Positions 1 to 10,631 of a DNA stretch of 64,000 nucleotides are shown here, one piece after another (position 1 is the stretch's first letter; every line of letters begins with the position of its first letter). This stretch comes from Symsagittifera roscoffensis (Eukaryota > Xenacoelomorpha > Acoela > Convolutidae). The notes under the pieces are model-generated. The model saw only the letters and a list, made by a program, of their open reading frames with translations. It made no database searches and had not been told where the DNA came from. The position numbers and the translations under genes are program-made. Location of the stretch: assembly GCF_963678635.1 (NCBI RefSeq), contig NC_087067.1, positions 49,840,233-49,904,232 of the forward strand. The letters run 5' to 3'.

Positions 1-660
1 TACCCGATACCGCGAATAGACGAGAGCCTCTCCAAACTTGGTGATGCCAAGTTCTTCACAACATTGGACTTGGGTTCGGCCTTCTGGCAGGTCCCTCTGC
101 GGAAGAAGGATAGAGAGGAAACCGGATTCGCGTGCGAATTAGGATTGTACCAGTGGAAGAGGATGCCCTTCGGCTTGTGCAATGCAACGGCCACTTTTCA
201 AAGACTGATGGCTCAGGCTTTGGACTTTGACCAGAGTGCCCAAGAAGTACGGGAATCTCGTGATGTGTTACGTGGACGACGTGGTCATAGCGACACAAAC
301 CCTGGAAGACCACATTGATTGGCTCGATGAGGTCTTTAGATGCATGAAAAGAGCAGGCTTGAAGTGCAAACCATCGAAATGTGAAATCCTTAGGGATTCA
401 ATCAAGTACCTGGGAAGAATGGTGGACATAGTGTGAGGCCGGACCCGGAAGCAGTAGAAGCAGCGTTGACAAGGAAGGCTCCCAGAACGCACACACAGTT
501 CCTGAGCTTCCTAGGGTTTGCCAACTACTACCGGGAGTTCATAAAAGGATATGCGACAAGGTGTATCCGATGCAGAAGCTGATGCGCAACAAAGGGAAAA
601 AGTTCGAATGGAACGATGAAGCACAAGTTGCCTTGAGAACATAAAGCGGGAACTGTGCGA
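1..660 (+). mobile_element. Reverse transcriptase region of giant element copy 1 (enters at window edge)
   Basis: The translated segment contains the hallmark RT blocks of Ty3/Gypsy elements: LDLGSAFWQVPL, the KRMPFGLCNATATFQRLM block, and the catalytic YVDD box encoded at 269-280. The thumb follows with CEILRDSIKYLGRMVD. The 5' part of pol lies outside the window. The equivalent minus-strand regions are 22,954-23,751 and 29,885-30,682. It is fossil material in this copy. Confidence 0.92.
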
Positions 661-667
661 AGCGCCA

Positions 668-2101
668 GTGCTAGGTATGCTTACAGAAAAGGGCATGTAT
701 GTTATTGACACAGACGCATCGGTAGTAGCCATCTCAGGAATATTGCATCAGGAGCAAGAATGGTATGGAAGAACGGTTCTCCGTCCCATTGCATACGGCA
801 GCAAGGTCTTGAGTGACACTGAGATGAAATATGGTTCACCAAAAGTAGAAATGTTTGCAGTAGTCACATTTGTTGAAAAACACCGCGCATACTTGGGGAG
901 CACTCCCATTAAGTTACGCGTAGACAACAGAGCGTCATCCTGGTTGAAGATCTACTCGATGGATCAGAGTTATATTGGTAGATGGATAGTAAGATTGGAT
1001 GGCTACCACATGATAGTCGAGCACAGGATGCGTGATAAACACCAGAATGCTGACAGCGTCAGTAAAAAAACTGAGTTCTATGAAAGATTGGATCAGAAGC
1101 AAGCCAATCAAGCAGAAATAAAGGAGGGATTCTCGTTTCTAGACAAAGAAACACATAAAACGCTTCCCTTAACGAGATGGTTGGATAAGTCTGGACATCC
1201 AATTCCAGGGCATCCTGAGTTACCTGTCGAGAAAGCAGCCCAGATAAAAATCCTATCCAAAAGGGACCCGGTGCTCTTGGATCTGTTGCTGCGCTCAAAC
1301 CTGGTCCAGCAGGAACTCTCTCGCATGAACATAAACAGCCTCTCATTACTGGACAAAACAGTGCAGGTAACACCGCAAGTGATGCGGATGCTGGGTGGAT
1401 TGTTAGAAAGAGAAGTGACCAGAGATGACTCCGAGTGGACAGCAGCAGTAGCATCACCAACAGTCAGGGAGAAGGTGAAGATCATGCTGTCCAGACGACA
1501 ACACGAAGAGAACGAGAGGAATTGTAGGACAATAGTTCAGCAACTAGTATCCTCAATACCACATGAGGTTTTAACCAGTACTTCGTACGGACGGAAAGAA
1601 CAGGGGAGCAATACGCGAAGGAAAACCGTTACCTTTGTGGACCAGGAGAAAGAAGGGGTAAAGGTAGAACGAAACCTGGTGCAAGATTGTTTGTCCGGGG
1701 AGACGAACAATGAGAAGAACCAGCGAGTACAAGAACAACACCCGGGACAAGTAAGTTTGTCCGGGGAGTCTGAGATAGAAGAAAAAATTACTGATGAAAA
1801 ACAGGACCTGGGGAACAAAGTTTTGTCCGGGGAGTTCAGATGGATGCGAAGAAGGCACAGACATGATCTGGAGGAGGGTGCAGACTCCATCACAACCTCT
1901 TCAACAGATGACAACTCCCGAAACTCAGGAACTGACACATACTCAGACAAGAACTCGAGCTCGGGATCAGAACTGTCCGAACTAGCGATCCACACACTAC
2001 TAGTGGAAACTCGTGCAAGGGGTCTGGATAGAGAGATGTATCAGGACCCTGATAGTGATCGCTACCTCATACCAAGTGAGAAAGTCTTTGACAATTCATG
2101 A
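668..2101 (+). mobile_element. RNase H domain plus repeat-bearing linker of copy 1
   Basis: The first 150 or so residues are a Ty3/Gypsy-type RNase H. DTDAS supplies the first acidic residue, and YSGS-like YGSKVLSDTEMKYG and KLRVDNRAS carry later blocks. The remainder is a long charged linker that ties RNase H to integrase. Three LSGE segments in it are spaced exactly 22 residues apart, encoded by an identical DNA core TTGTCCGGGGAG at 1,691, 1,757 and 1,823. The linker is acidic and Ser-rich near its end and probably disordered. Minus-strand equivalents are 22,930-21,236 and 29,769-28,298. Confidence 0.88.
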
Positions 2102-2441
2102 TGATGATTTGGAAACAATAGCGGTATCGAAACGTTCGATAAGTCTGTTGCCACAAAAAGAGGTAGTCAGGACTGATCTTCAGCCGTTCAAGCAAGAAAC
2201 ACAGCCGTTGGCGAAGATCTGGTGCGTTAAGATGGAAGAAGAAACACACCAGGCCAATGAGCTGAATAGTCAGGTGAGGGTCATGAAGACATACTTGAAG
2301 GCGAGATACAGACTCTCGGATCTTCTAAGGGCGCAGAGAAATGATCGCATGACAAGCAACCTGAAAAGGTGGATCGAGAATGGTTCTCCGGATAAAGGAG
2401 ACCTCGAGGAAGACAGTTATCGTATCCTGAGATAGTATTCC

Positions 2442-4827
2442 ATGCAGAAAGAGGGAAGTTTATACTTGAACAAGGACGGGATTGGAGCTTGCAAGAGAAG
2501 AGATGAAGACAAAGTCCTATACAAGTATAACGCGATAGTGTTGCCGCAACTCTATCAGACAGAACTCTTGTTCAGGTCGCATGATCAGATGGGCCATCAG
2601 GGGATAGACAAAGTGTATCAGAGGATCCTGAAGCGCTTTGAGTGGCCTGGAATGAAAAAAGCATGTGAGAAGTGTGTAACAGCGTGCCTGTCATGCCAAC
2701 AGGTCAAGGATCCAAGGAAATTGCGATTTCCTTTACAATCGATCGAGTCGTCTGAATTCAACGAGGTGGTGCAGATATATCACCAAAAGATATGCATGAC
2801 AGATTGGTTATAACCAAGTCCTGGTCATGATAGATCACTTCACGAAGTATGCAGAGGCCGTTCCCTGCATAACTGCCTCGGCGGATGAGACATGCGACCA
2901 CCTGATCAATATGTGGATAGCTAGACTTGGTTGTCCGATGACGTTTCAATCGGATAATAGAACAGCTTTTGTAGGAGAGCTTACGAAAGAGCTTATGAGA
3001 CGCTCACAGGTTGCTCAGGCTCACTCCACGACATACCACCCCCAGACGAATGGCTTAGTGGAAAGACAGAATAGAACGTTAGTGTCGATGCTGAGAGTAT
3101 ATTGTTCCATTTATATGACCGATTGGGACAGATACCTTCCACAGGTGATGGGATTCTATAATAGCACGCAACACTCCACCACTGGAGTTAGTCCACACAT
3201 GATGCTAACTGGACACGAGAAGTCTTTACCCTTAACCTTTTTCTACCCAGAGTATGAGGGAAAGAAAACGTCACCACAGGTCTACGTGAGGAATGTGATC
3301 AGACGTCAACAGGAGTTGAACGATTTGTGTAGACGAAATACTCAGCAAGCACAGCCAAGGCAGAGGAAAAAATTCGACAAGAAAGCAGCTGGTGCAAAAA
3401 CTTACTCGGTGGGAGACTACGTATGGGTATTTCAGAACGTTATACCACCGAAAGGAACAAAAAAGCTCCCAAAAAAGTGGAGGGGACCCTTCATGATTAC
3501 GGAAGTGCACCAGGAGGGACGCTTTTATAGACTGAGTACTGGCCGAGCCGCCCACTACGAGAACATTAAGCCACACAATCCATCGACAGAAGACTGGTGT
3601 ATACCCGCAGACATGGAAGAAGGGGATTATCTAATGATGGATCCTGCTTGTGAGGTCAACGAGAAGGGCACGGGGGAGAAGAACGATGGAAACGAAGTCG
3701 TGGAGGAAGGAACGAATACACCGCTGGACCTGGATCCAAACGAGGTGATCGAAGCGGACGATGAAACCTTACCCTACGCAGAGGAGGATTGGCAGGATCC
3801 CGAACAGATGGAGGTTCCCAAGAATTTGGAACCAGATCTTCCGCTTACGGTACAGACTCGACAGAACGCCGGGACAAGACCAAGAAAGAAATATAACCCT
3901 TACGGTGACGACTTCGTAGTGGATAGGATAGATCTGAAAAAGATAGTGGAAGAAGTAGTGGGTCTAGAAGAAATAACTGTGTCACAAGACTTTGTCATAG
4001 TCGATGATCACGACGATGAGTGGGTCGACGACCGGTCGATACCCGAGGTGGAATTCGACGACGAGCAACAGCAGTCATATGAACAAGACTTGACGAATCT
4101 GCGTGTCTTAGAATGGTTGAACGAAATGACGTCGGACCCAAAGGAGACCACTATCACGATTCAAGATGTAGATCGTGAAAGCATAAAATACATGAAAACC
4201 GAACGAGAAGATCCTTTCTGGGATGCCCAGGAGGGGCGACTACTCATTTCGGCTTCCAATCTCGATTTGATACCCGGTATGCGATCGACGGGGATGTCGA
4301 TGGATATTTTTGTCCGGGGAGTGGGGATAGGACTTACCCACACTGAAAACTTGATAATAAAAAAATTGAGAATAGCAAGAGAGACAGGAGACTTAGAAGC
4401 AGAAACATGCGAACAACCTGAGAAACCTGACATAGGGAGGGTAGTTGAGTCATATTTTAACCTACCAAATGAATACTCAAGTAGCATAATACTAACAAAC
4501 AGTGATTTCATACTCACAAATAGAACATGTGCGATAGCAATCACAGCAGACATGAGTTTAAGGACTGCGTTAGCACCAGATTTTAAGAGAGAATATAAAA
4601 ACATAGAAATTCTTTGGAAGCAAAGACCAGGAGTAGGGGGCGTAGCAGGGTTACCTCCGGCGGCGTCACAGATACCGGGGAAAAAACCTATGCTTCTTGG
4701 TGACGAGGGCGACGGAGAAGCAGCACGTGGACCCAGAGAACCTAGTCTTGTCCTTGATGAGGTTGAGAGACTTCCTCGTGGAAATGGACGTGAGGGAGCT
4801 TTCGCTTCGTGTGTACGATCCGAATAA
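2442..4827 (+). mobile_element. Integrase and acidic C-terminal tail of copy 1
   Basis: An HHCC zinc-binding module (HDQMGHQGIDKVY ... CEKCVTACLSC) is followed by the DDE core: an Asp in VMIDHFTKYAEA, an Asp in FQSDN, and a Glu in the VERQNRT block. A GPY/F-like module (GPFMITEVHQEGRFYRL) comes next at about 3,484-3,590. After that the frame is strongly acidic for about 250 residues, with runs of Glu and Asp, and does not resemble a chromodomain. A further copy of the TTGTCCGGGGAG motif lies at 4,310-4,321. Near the end a second frame (about 4,697-4,933) stays open in both copies and matches 18,619-18,386, so it may also be coding. Confidence 0.85.
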
Positions 4828-4933
4828 AGGACGACTGCATCCTCGGGAATTGTACGCGCTTATACACGTAATATTCTCTGATACTACTATACAAGTGTAT
4901 TTACATAAGAAATATTACTTAAGTATAGGCTGA

Positions 4934-5319
4934 GTAACGTGCAAGAGGGTGTTAGACTAGATTATGTAGTGTGTGATATGTGTGTTATGTTATGTTATGT
5001 GTTATGTCATTAAGATCTTGGCTAAGAAGGGATTAGTGACCATGAACAACTGAATGACGATCTTATCTTAGGAAGAGATCCAAAGTTTGGACTGTCCAAT
5101 CTTAGGTCGAATTTCAAAATTTTAGAGGCCGATTGATTTTAATAAATTTTAGGACAAAAATCTTTTTATCTGACTGTTTTTAAATGAATTTTAATGATAA
5201 GTTATGGTGAAACTGACAAGTGTGATATTCGTGACCTCTTTACTAGAGCCTGATTGATTGTTTAATTGCTCACTTGAGTCAAACCTTGGAATCAAATCAA
5301 ATCGAACCTGAAGAACAGA
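4934..5319 (+). other. Non-coding gap between pol and accessory block, copy 1
   Basis: About 390 bp without a supported frame. It includes a TGTGTTATGTTATGTTATG-type simple stretch near 4,980 and AT-rich sequence after it. It matches 18,385-18,016 on the minus strand, so it is an integral part of the element. It is a candidate place for an internal promoter or splice acceptor for the accessory genes, but no specific signal could be recognised. Confidence 0.6.
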
Positions 5320-7664
5320 ATGGATAATTTCAACTTCGATGAATTGATGGACCTGGCAGAGGCATATGTAGGACCGATGATAGATGCGATCTATCGTCAG
5401 CTAATGGATCGAGACTTCGCTCTGGAGGACCCAGAGGTAGTCATGTTGCTGACCGCCCTGATAAACATCTTGGGGCTTGACAACCGTGGGGACCGCCCCA
5501 CGGAAGTCCTATTGATGGCAGCATACGGAGAGAGGGGAGTACTAGACCGCCCGAACATGAAAGTGATGAGGTGGAGAAACGGGGCTCTCTCAGGGAGTGA
5601 CTTGGCGAATGAGCCTGGGTTGGGAATTTCTAGGACTTACCAACCAGGTGAAATGCCTAGGCCCTCCAAGCCCAAACCTGGGCTGACGAGAATGCATCAG
5701 GAAATTAACAGCGAGGCTGCCTCGTCTAGTTCACCACTGAGAGCAGCTGTGCCACCAAAGAGGGCGAAAGTAGAACAAAAGGTTCAGACGAACCAAACCA
5801 TGCAAGATCTGGATGGGATAAAGGAAGAACTGGAAAGGACGAGAAGGGAGCTGGATGAGATGACTAAGACCATGCTCAGTACGGAGGAAGATAGGTATAT
5901 GTGGAAGAGATTGTTCGAGAACTGCAAAAAGCAAAAAGCAGAGCGAAGAGATTGAGCGGTTGAGGCGGGATTACAAAGTGCGGATGGCGTTGACAACGGC
6001 CGTGGAGAAGGTGATACCTGCAAGGAGTATTCCTCGTGGGCAGTCCCCGATGGAACTCTTGACGCCTCGAGAAATGAGTCGAAACAACGGAAACACGACT
6101 CCCGACAGCAACAGGTCGAGTGACAATCCCGGACCCTAGTGACACCTTGGGTGACCCAGTCGTGGAACAAACGGTGAAGAGGCTGATAGAGACAGCTGGA
6201 CGACTAGTCGCCAACAAGAATGCACAAGGTTCCGGGGTGACTGCACCCTGTGGAACAATCGACGATGCGGGTAGAGTACGGCTCTCCCGAAGCGTGATGA
6301 CCAGAGAGGGAGTTAGCGACACAATGCCACCAATGGGGAGCTCTAAGATCCCAGAGAGAAGAATAAGGAAGATGCCAGAGAAGAAAGTGTCTCGAGTAAT
6401 AGACGTACAAAAGAATAATCAGTTGAGATATAACTTCACGGGAGTCCCGGAGACAGATCCGAGAGCTTGTTTCAATCGAGCGACCTGGAACCCGGCAGTA
6501 AACCTGGAGCAACCGCCACTGGGGACATCACATCTGATACTGGGAGACAGCTTAGTCAGAGTACTCTCGAATTTGAGGACCTCTTGGGTCACCACGGTGA
6601 TGGCCTTCGGAGGCGCGACGATAGCCCAGTTATATCGGATGGTGGAATTAATGAATCCAGGGAGGATCCCCAATGTGATCATCCTGGTTGGAACGAATAA
6701 CATCTCGAAAGGTTTGGATGAGGAGGAAGCACTATGGGAATCAATGATGGTGTGCTTGCTTACTATCCTCTGGCAGAAATTCAATGACAAAGCAAAAATA
6801 AGGAAGCCCAAGATTATGATAGTAGCGAATTCCGAGAATGATGAAGTCCATCGAGCGATGGTGGAACCATTACTGGAAGCTTCGGGAAAACGTAATTGGA
6901 GGAGCAATATGTTGACACATGACGAGTTTCCCTGCCACTGCTTGCTGCAGACCTGGTGGTATCCCGAGCGTAGTATTCTGTTGTTGATCTGGGACTCTGG
7001 AGAGCTGCTCTCCATGGGTTTACCAGACTCATCGCGGCCCATAACAATAGTGATAGTGGGAGTTATGATAGCGATACGATGACTGGAAGCTCATGTGAGA
7101 GAGAACAATAGACAGGAAGCGCCAACGAGAGAACAGTTGCAGAAATTGGATTGTCTAAAAGATTTAGATCTTTTTGAGACAATGTGCAAGGTTCTAAACA
7201 TTCCGATGGAAGTGAAAAATATATCGGAAAGAAGACAATTGATGCCATGGTTCAGAGCTAACATGACTGCATGGTTGTACAAATATGCCAAAAAGCATAT
7301 GTCGAAGCATGGCAGAGTGTACAGTGGATATCAGCTGGACATTGGAGCAGGAGCTTCTAAGCGAGCTTTCGTGACTCATCGGAATGCAGTGACCACCGCT
7401 GTAAAAAGAATTTCCAGGACAATTGAACGTAGTGGAAAGGAGAAGGAAGACATGTTGAAGGAAGATTTGGAGAGAAACGTGACGTTGTGTCTCCACAACA
7501 GCTTCTGCAGAAAAAGAGAATCTAATGTGGATCCCCTACCTTGTTGCAAACAAAGGGTAGAAGAGCAGAAAAGTTGGAGGACTGCTTCCAACATTGTGAG
7601 AATAGCTAACGATGTGTTGCAAGACACAGAGACTGAAAGTGTAGAGTCAGTGTCACAGGAGTAA
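5320..7664 (+). mobile_element. Accessory block of copy 1 (reduced version)
   Basis: The block starts with a helical and coiled-coil product (MDNFNFDELMDLAEAY...) at 5,320. An SGNH/GDSL-like segment follows (LILGDSLVRVL, then VGTNNIS, about 6,520-6,790). It finishes with a 189-residue frame at 7,095-7,664 that is nearly identical to 10,619-10,050. Most of the block seen in copy 2 between the SGNH-like gene and the last genes is not represented here, so this is a shortened relative. It is treated as fossil; see the copy 2 entries for the individual parts. Confidence 0.8.
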
Positions 7665-8302
7665 GAGATGGAACATTGACAAATGGTCGAAAGAACAAGA
7701 TGCAAAAAGAAAGAAAATTAGAAGAATTTAGAAGTTGTAGAACTTCTAAACGACGAAAAGAAGAGAAACAAAGGAGTGACGAAGAAGAAGAAGTTAAAAC
7801 TAAGAATTGTTTTATGTGTGTGAAAAAAACTCAAGTGAGAAACCAAACAACCAAGTTGTAATTGATAACTGAAACATTTAGTTGAGTTTTCAACATTAAA
7901 GAATTTGTTGCATATATAAATTTGCATTTTGATTTTAGGTAGTGGCTTTAGAGACACTTACTATTTATTTAGAAAGGCTTGAGTAGAGAGTATATTTAAA
8001 TATTCCAGCCTGCATGACTGTTTTTAATCAACTAGGAGAACTGATCACTTTGTGGTGACATGAAAGGCTTGGGTAATCTCTTGAAGAAGGAGATTGTTTC
8101 ATTGTTCTTTCTAACCACAGAGTTCCTTAGTTTTAATATTCAGGGCAATAACAAGCAAGATTTCCGAAGGGAAGAGGCATAGTAGGATAATTTTAGCTTG
8201 TTGGTTGGCAGGACTGTCCTGCAAACCAACATCTTTTAAAATCTAGGAGAAAAAGTTTTAAATCAGGAAATTGACATTGGAAGTCAGAAAAGATGTTTTT
8301 AT
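7665..8302 (+). mobile_element. 3' non-coding region of copy 1
   Basis: This 640-bp region has no convincing gene and matches 10,049-9,415 in reverse complement almost base for base. It contains a purine-rich stretch (AAGGGAAGAGGC, about 8,168-8,179) that could be a polypurine tract. It ends GATGTTTTTAT directly at the TG that opens the LTR at 8,303. Confidence 0.7.
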
Positions 8303-9203
8303 TGTAACATTCGCCCGGAAGATACATATCGACGGAAAATAAAGCTAGGTTCTAAGACGACTGGCCAACGTCTAAACAGAGCTCTACATGCTTTTCACCG
8401 TCTCTACCAAGCCAGTTCTTTTGGTGGTCTTTTCAACATCAGGTCGACAAAAACGTTACTGATCTCCGGCTTCGACCAGAACGCTTAAATTAACTTAATT
8501 GCATGCAGAAATAGTGAGCTCATGGCTGGGTCTCAATATCCCCAGACCACGAGGTCACTCCTAAAATAGGGCTATTACTATTTATTGAATTAGTATTGTT
8601 TTTGTTCAGTAGATAAAAATCATCATCTCCATCGAAGATGGATCAACCCTTTCCCACAACTCCTAGCTTCTCATCCTAGCAAAATGAGTTCAGATGTTAA
8701 TTAAATTCAATTCAGGACATAATAGGGAAGCTAAAAGTTTGTATAAAATGCTAAGAGTTTCAGTCCCGAGACCCTCCGGATTCTTGAATCCGGGGAAATA
8801 ATACCTCTATTCCGGGGAAAAAGACCTCTTCTACCCTTCACCGTTGTTCGCAACGGCCTTGCAACTATTGTAGCGACACAATAGTTGCAACTCGGAACGG
8901 TCTCTGCTATTTCTGCTCGTCTCTAATTTCGATTCTAAGTTTTTCCGTTGTTATCGTCGCAACCATTGTTGTTGTTGTTGTGTTTTATTTCGATTTTCTG
9001 CCAAAATGGTCGTTTCTGACGTTTCTCAGAAATATGACGTCATACTTCGAAAATTTAAAAACTTGAAACACCAGAATATTCTAGCCTTCACAGTTTGACT
9101 TATCGTTCCAATAACACTGCTAATCCTTCAAAACTGCTAATTCGGAAGGCTAGCTGCTAAAATTTCGAATCTGCATTTTCGTCCATTCTGGTGGAATGTC
9201 ACA
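8303..9203 (+). repeat. LTR of the giant element (plus orientation), between the two inverted copies
   Basis: This 901-bp unit opens with TGTAACATTC and closes with GAATGTCACA. That is the TG...CA form with 10-bp imperfect terminal inverted repeats typical of LTRs. Near-identical sequences lie at 38,201-39,102 (same orientation) and 39,315-40,199 (opposite orientation). Internally it holds a hairpin, CCGGATTCTTGAATCCGG at about 8,777, and other TCCGGGGA-type motifs. It sits exactly where copy 1 ends. Confidence 0.85.
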
Positions 9204-9414
9204 TACTCCCCGGACAATCCGGTCAATGTCCCCATTGAATCTCGCAATGTTCGTAAAATTGGTACAGTGTCATCGAACAGAATTTACAAAATGCACGAAA
9301 TTACTTTTATCCACGTCATATCGACTCACTGCAGAATATAAATGGCATCATACTACATCGCTATAGCCTTCCAAATCTCTTCACTAATCTGCATTTTGAG
9401 GATATGACCCAAGA
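9204..9414 (+). other. Spacer / putative post-LTR leader segment
   Basis: This 211-bp segment follows the LTR immediately and begins TACTCCCCGGACAATCCGG, at the position where a primer-binding site would be expected. The same segment occurs, inverted, at 39,103-39,314 between two opposed LTRs. Its first bases are complementary to the TTGTCCGGGGAG motifs in pol. It contains no gene. Copy 2 begins abruptly at its far end without an LTR of its own on this side. Confidence 0.7.
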
Positions 9415-10049
9415 TAAAAACATCTTTTCTAATTTCCAATGTCAATGTCCTGATTAAAAACTTTTTCTCCTAGATTTTGAAAGAAGTTGGTTTGCAGGAC
9501 AGTCCTGCCAACCAACAAGCTAAAATTATCCTACTATGCTTCTTCCCTTCGGAAACTTTGCTTTTTATTGTCCTGAATATTAAAACTAAGGAACTCTGTG
9601 GTTAGAAAGAACAATGAAACAATCTTCCTCTTCAAGAGATTACCCACGCCTTTCATGTCACCACAAAGTGATCAGTTCTCCTAGCTGATTAAAAACAGTC
9701 ATGCAGGCTGGAATATTTAAATATACTCTTTACTCAAGCCTTTTTAAATAAGTAGTAAGTGTCTCTAAAGCCACTACCTAAAATCAAAATGCAAATTTAT
9801 AAATGCAACAAATTCTTTATTGTTGAAAACTCAACTAAATGTTTCAGTTATCAATTACAACTTGGTTGTTTGGTTTCTCACTTGAGTTTTTTTCACACAC
9901 ATAAAACAATTCTGAGTTTTAACTTCTTCTTCTTCGTCACCCCTTTTTCTCTTCTTTTCGTCGTTTAGAAGTTCTAAAACTTCTAAATTCGTCTAATTTT
10001 CTTTCTTTTCGCATCTTGTTCTTTCGACCATTTGTCAATGTTCCATCCC
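9415..10049 (-). mobile_element. 3' non-coding region of copy 2
   Basis: The reverse complement of 7,665-8,302, with no convincing frame. It starts at the spacer boundary with ATAAAAACATC, the mirror of the GATGTTTTTAT that ends copy 1, so the two copies are symmetrical right up to the LTR-spacer insert. Confidence 0.7.
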
Positions 10050-10619
10050 TTACTCCTGTGACACTGACTCTGCACTTTCAATTTCTGTGTCCTGCAACAC
10101 ATCGTTAGCTATTCTGACGCTTTTGGAAGCCGTCCTCCAACACTTCTGCTCTTCTACCCTCTGTTTGCAACAAGGTAGGGGATCCACGTTAGATTCTCTG
10201 TTCCGGCAGAAGATGTTGTGGAGACACAACGTCACGTTTCTCTCCAAATCTTCCTTCAACATGTCTTCCTTCTCCTTTCCACTACGTTCACTTGTCCTGG
10301 AAATTCTTTTTACAGCGGTGGTCACTGCATTCCGATTAGTCACGAAAGCTCGCTCGAAAGCTCCGGCTCCAATGTCCAGTTGATATCCACTGTATACTCT
10401 GCCGTGCTTCGACATATGCTTTTTTGCATATCCGTACAACCATGCAGTCATGTTAGCTCTGAACCATTGCATCAATCGTCTTCTTGCCCACATCTTTTTC
10501 ACTTCCATAGGAATGTTTAGATTCTTGCACGTTGTCTCAAAAAGATCTAAATCTTTTAGACAATCCAATTTCTGCAACTGTTCTCTCGTTGGCGCTTCCT
10601 GTCTATTGTTCTCTCTCAC
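10050..10619 (-). CDS. Accessory frame 7 of giant element: 189-residue basic protein
   Basis: An unrecognised 189-residue basic product. A copy at 7,095-7,664 on the plus strand keeps the same frame and length with scattered substitutions, which argues that it was coding in the ancestral element. The middle is rich in aromatic and basic residues (MTAWLYGYAKKHMSKHGR), followed by a Lys/Glu-rich helix and three Cys near CCKQRVEEQK. No signal peptide or membrane segment is evident. It lies just downstream of the 574-residue frame. Function is unknown, and it is treated as part of a fossil element. Confidence 0.6.
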   Translation of the reverse strand: MRENNRQEAPTREQLQKLDCLKDLDLFETTCKNLNIPMEVKKMWARRRLMQWFRANMTAWLYGYAKKHMSKHGRVYSGYQLDIGAGAFERAFVTNRNAVTTAVKRISRTSERSGKEKEDMLKEDLERNVTLCLHNIFCRNRESNVDPLPCCKQRVEEQKCWRTASKSVRIANDVLQDTEIESAESVSQE

Positions 10620-10631
10620 ATGAGCTTCCAG

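Larger units (their letters stand above)
1..8302 (+). mobile_element. Giant Ty3/Gypsy-type LTR retroelement, copy 1 (partial, fossil)
   Basis: This is the plus-strand copy of a very large Metaviridae-type element. In order it shows reverse transcriptase (entered at the window edge), RNase H, a linker with a 22-residue repeat, integrase, an acidic tail, a short gap, an accessory block and a 3' non-coding region that runs up to the LTR at 8,303. The same order is found on the minus strand from about 23,595 down to 9,415, so the two copies form a huge inverted repeat. Copy 1 is a reduced version whose accessory block is much shorter. It is broken, with roughly half a dozen or more interruptions. 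By eye it differs from copy 2 by a few percent, so it is probably fairly young. Confidence 0.9.
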
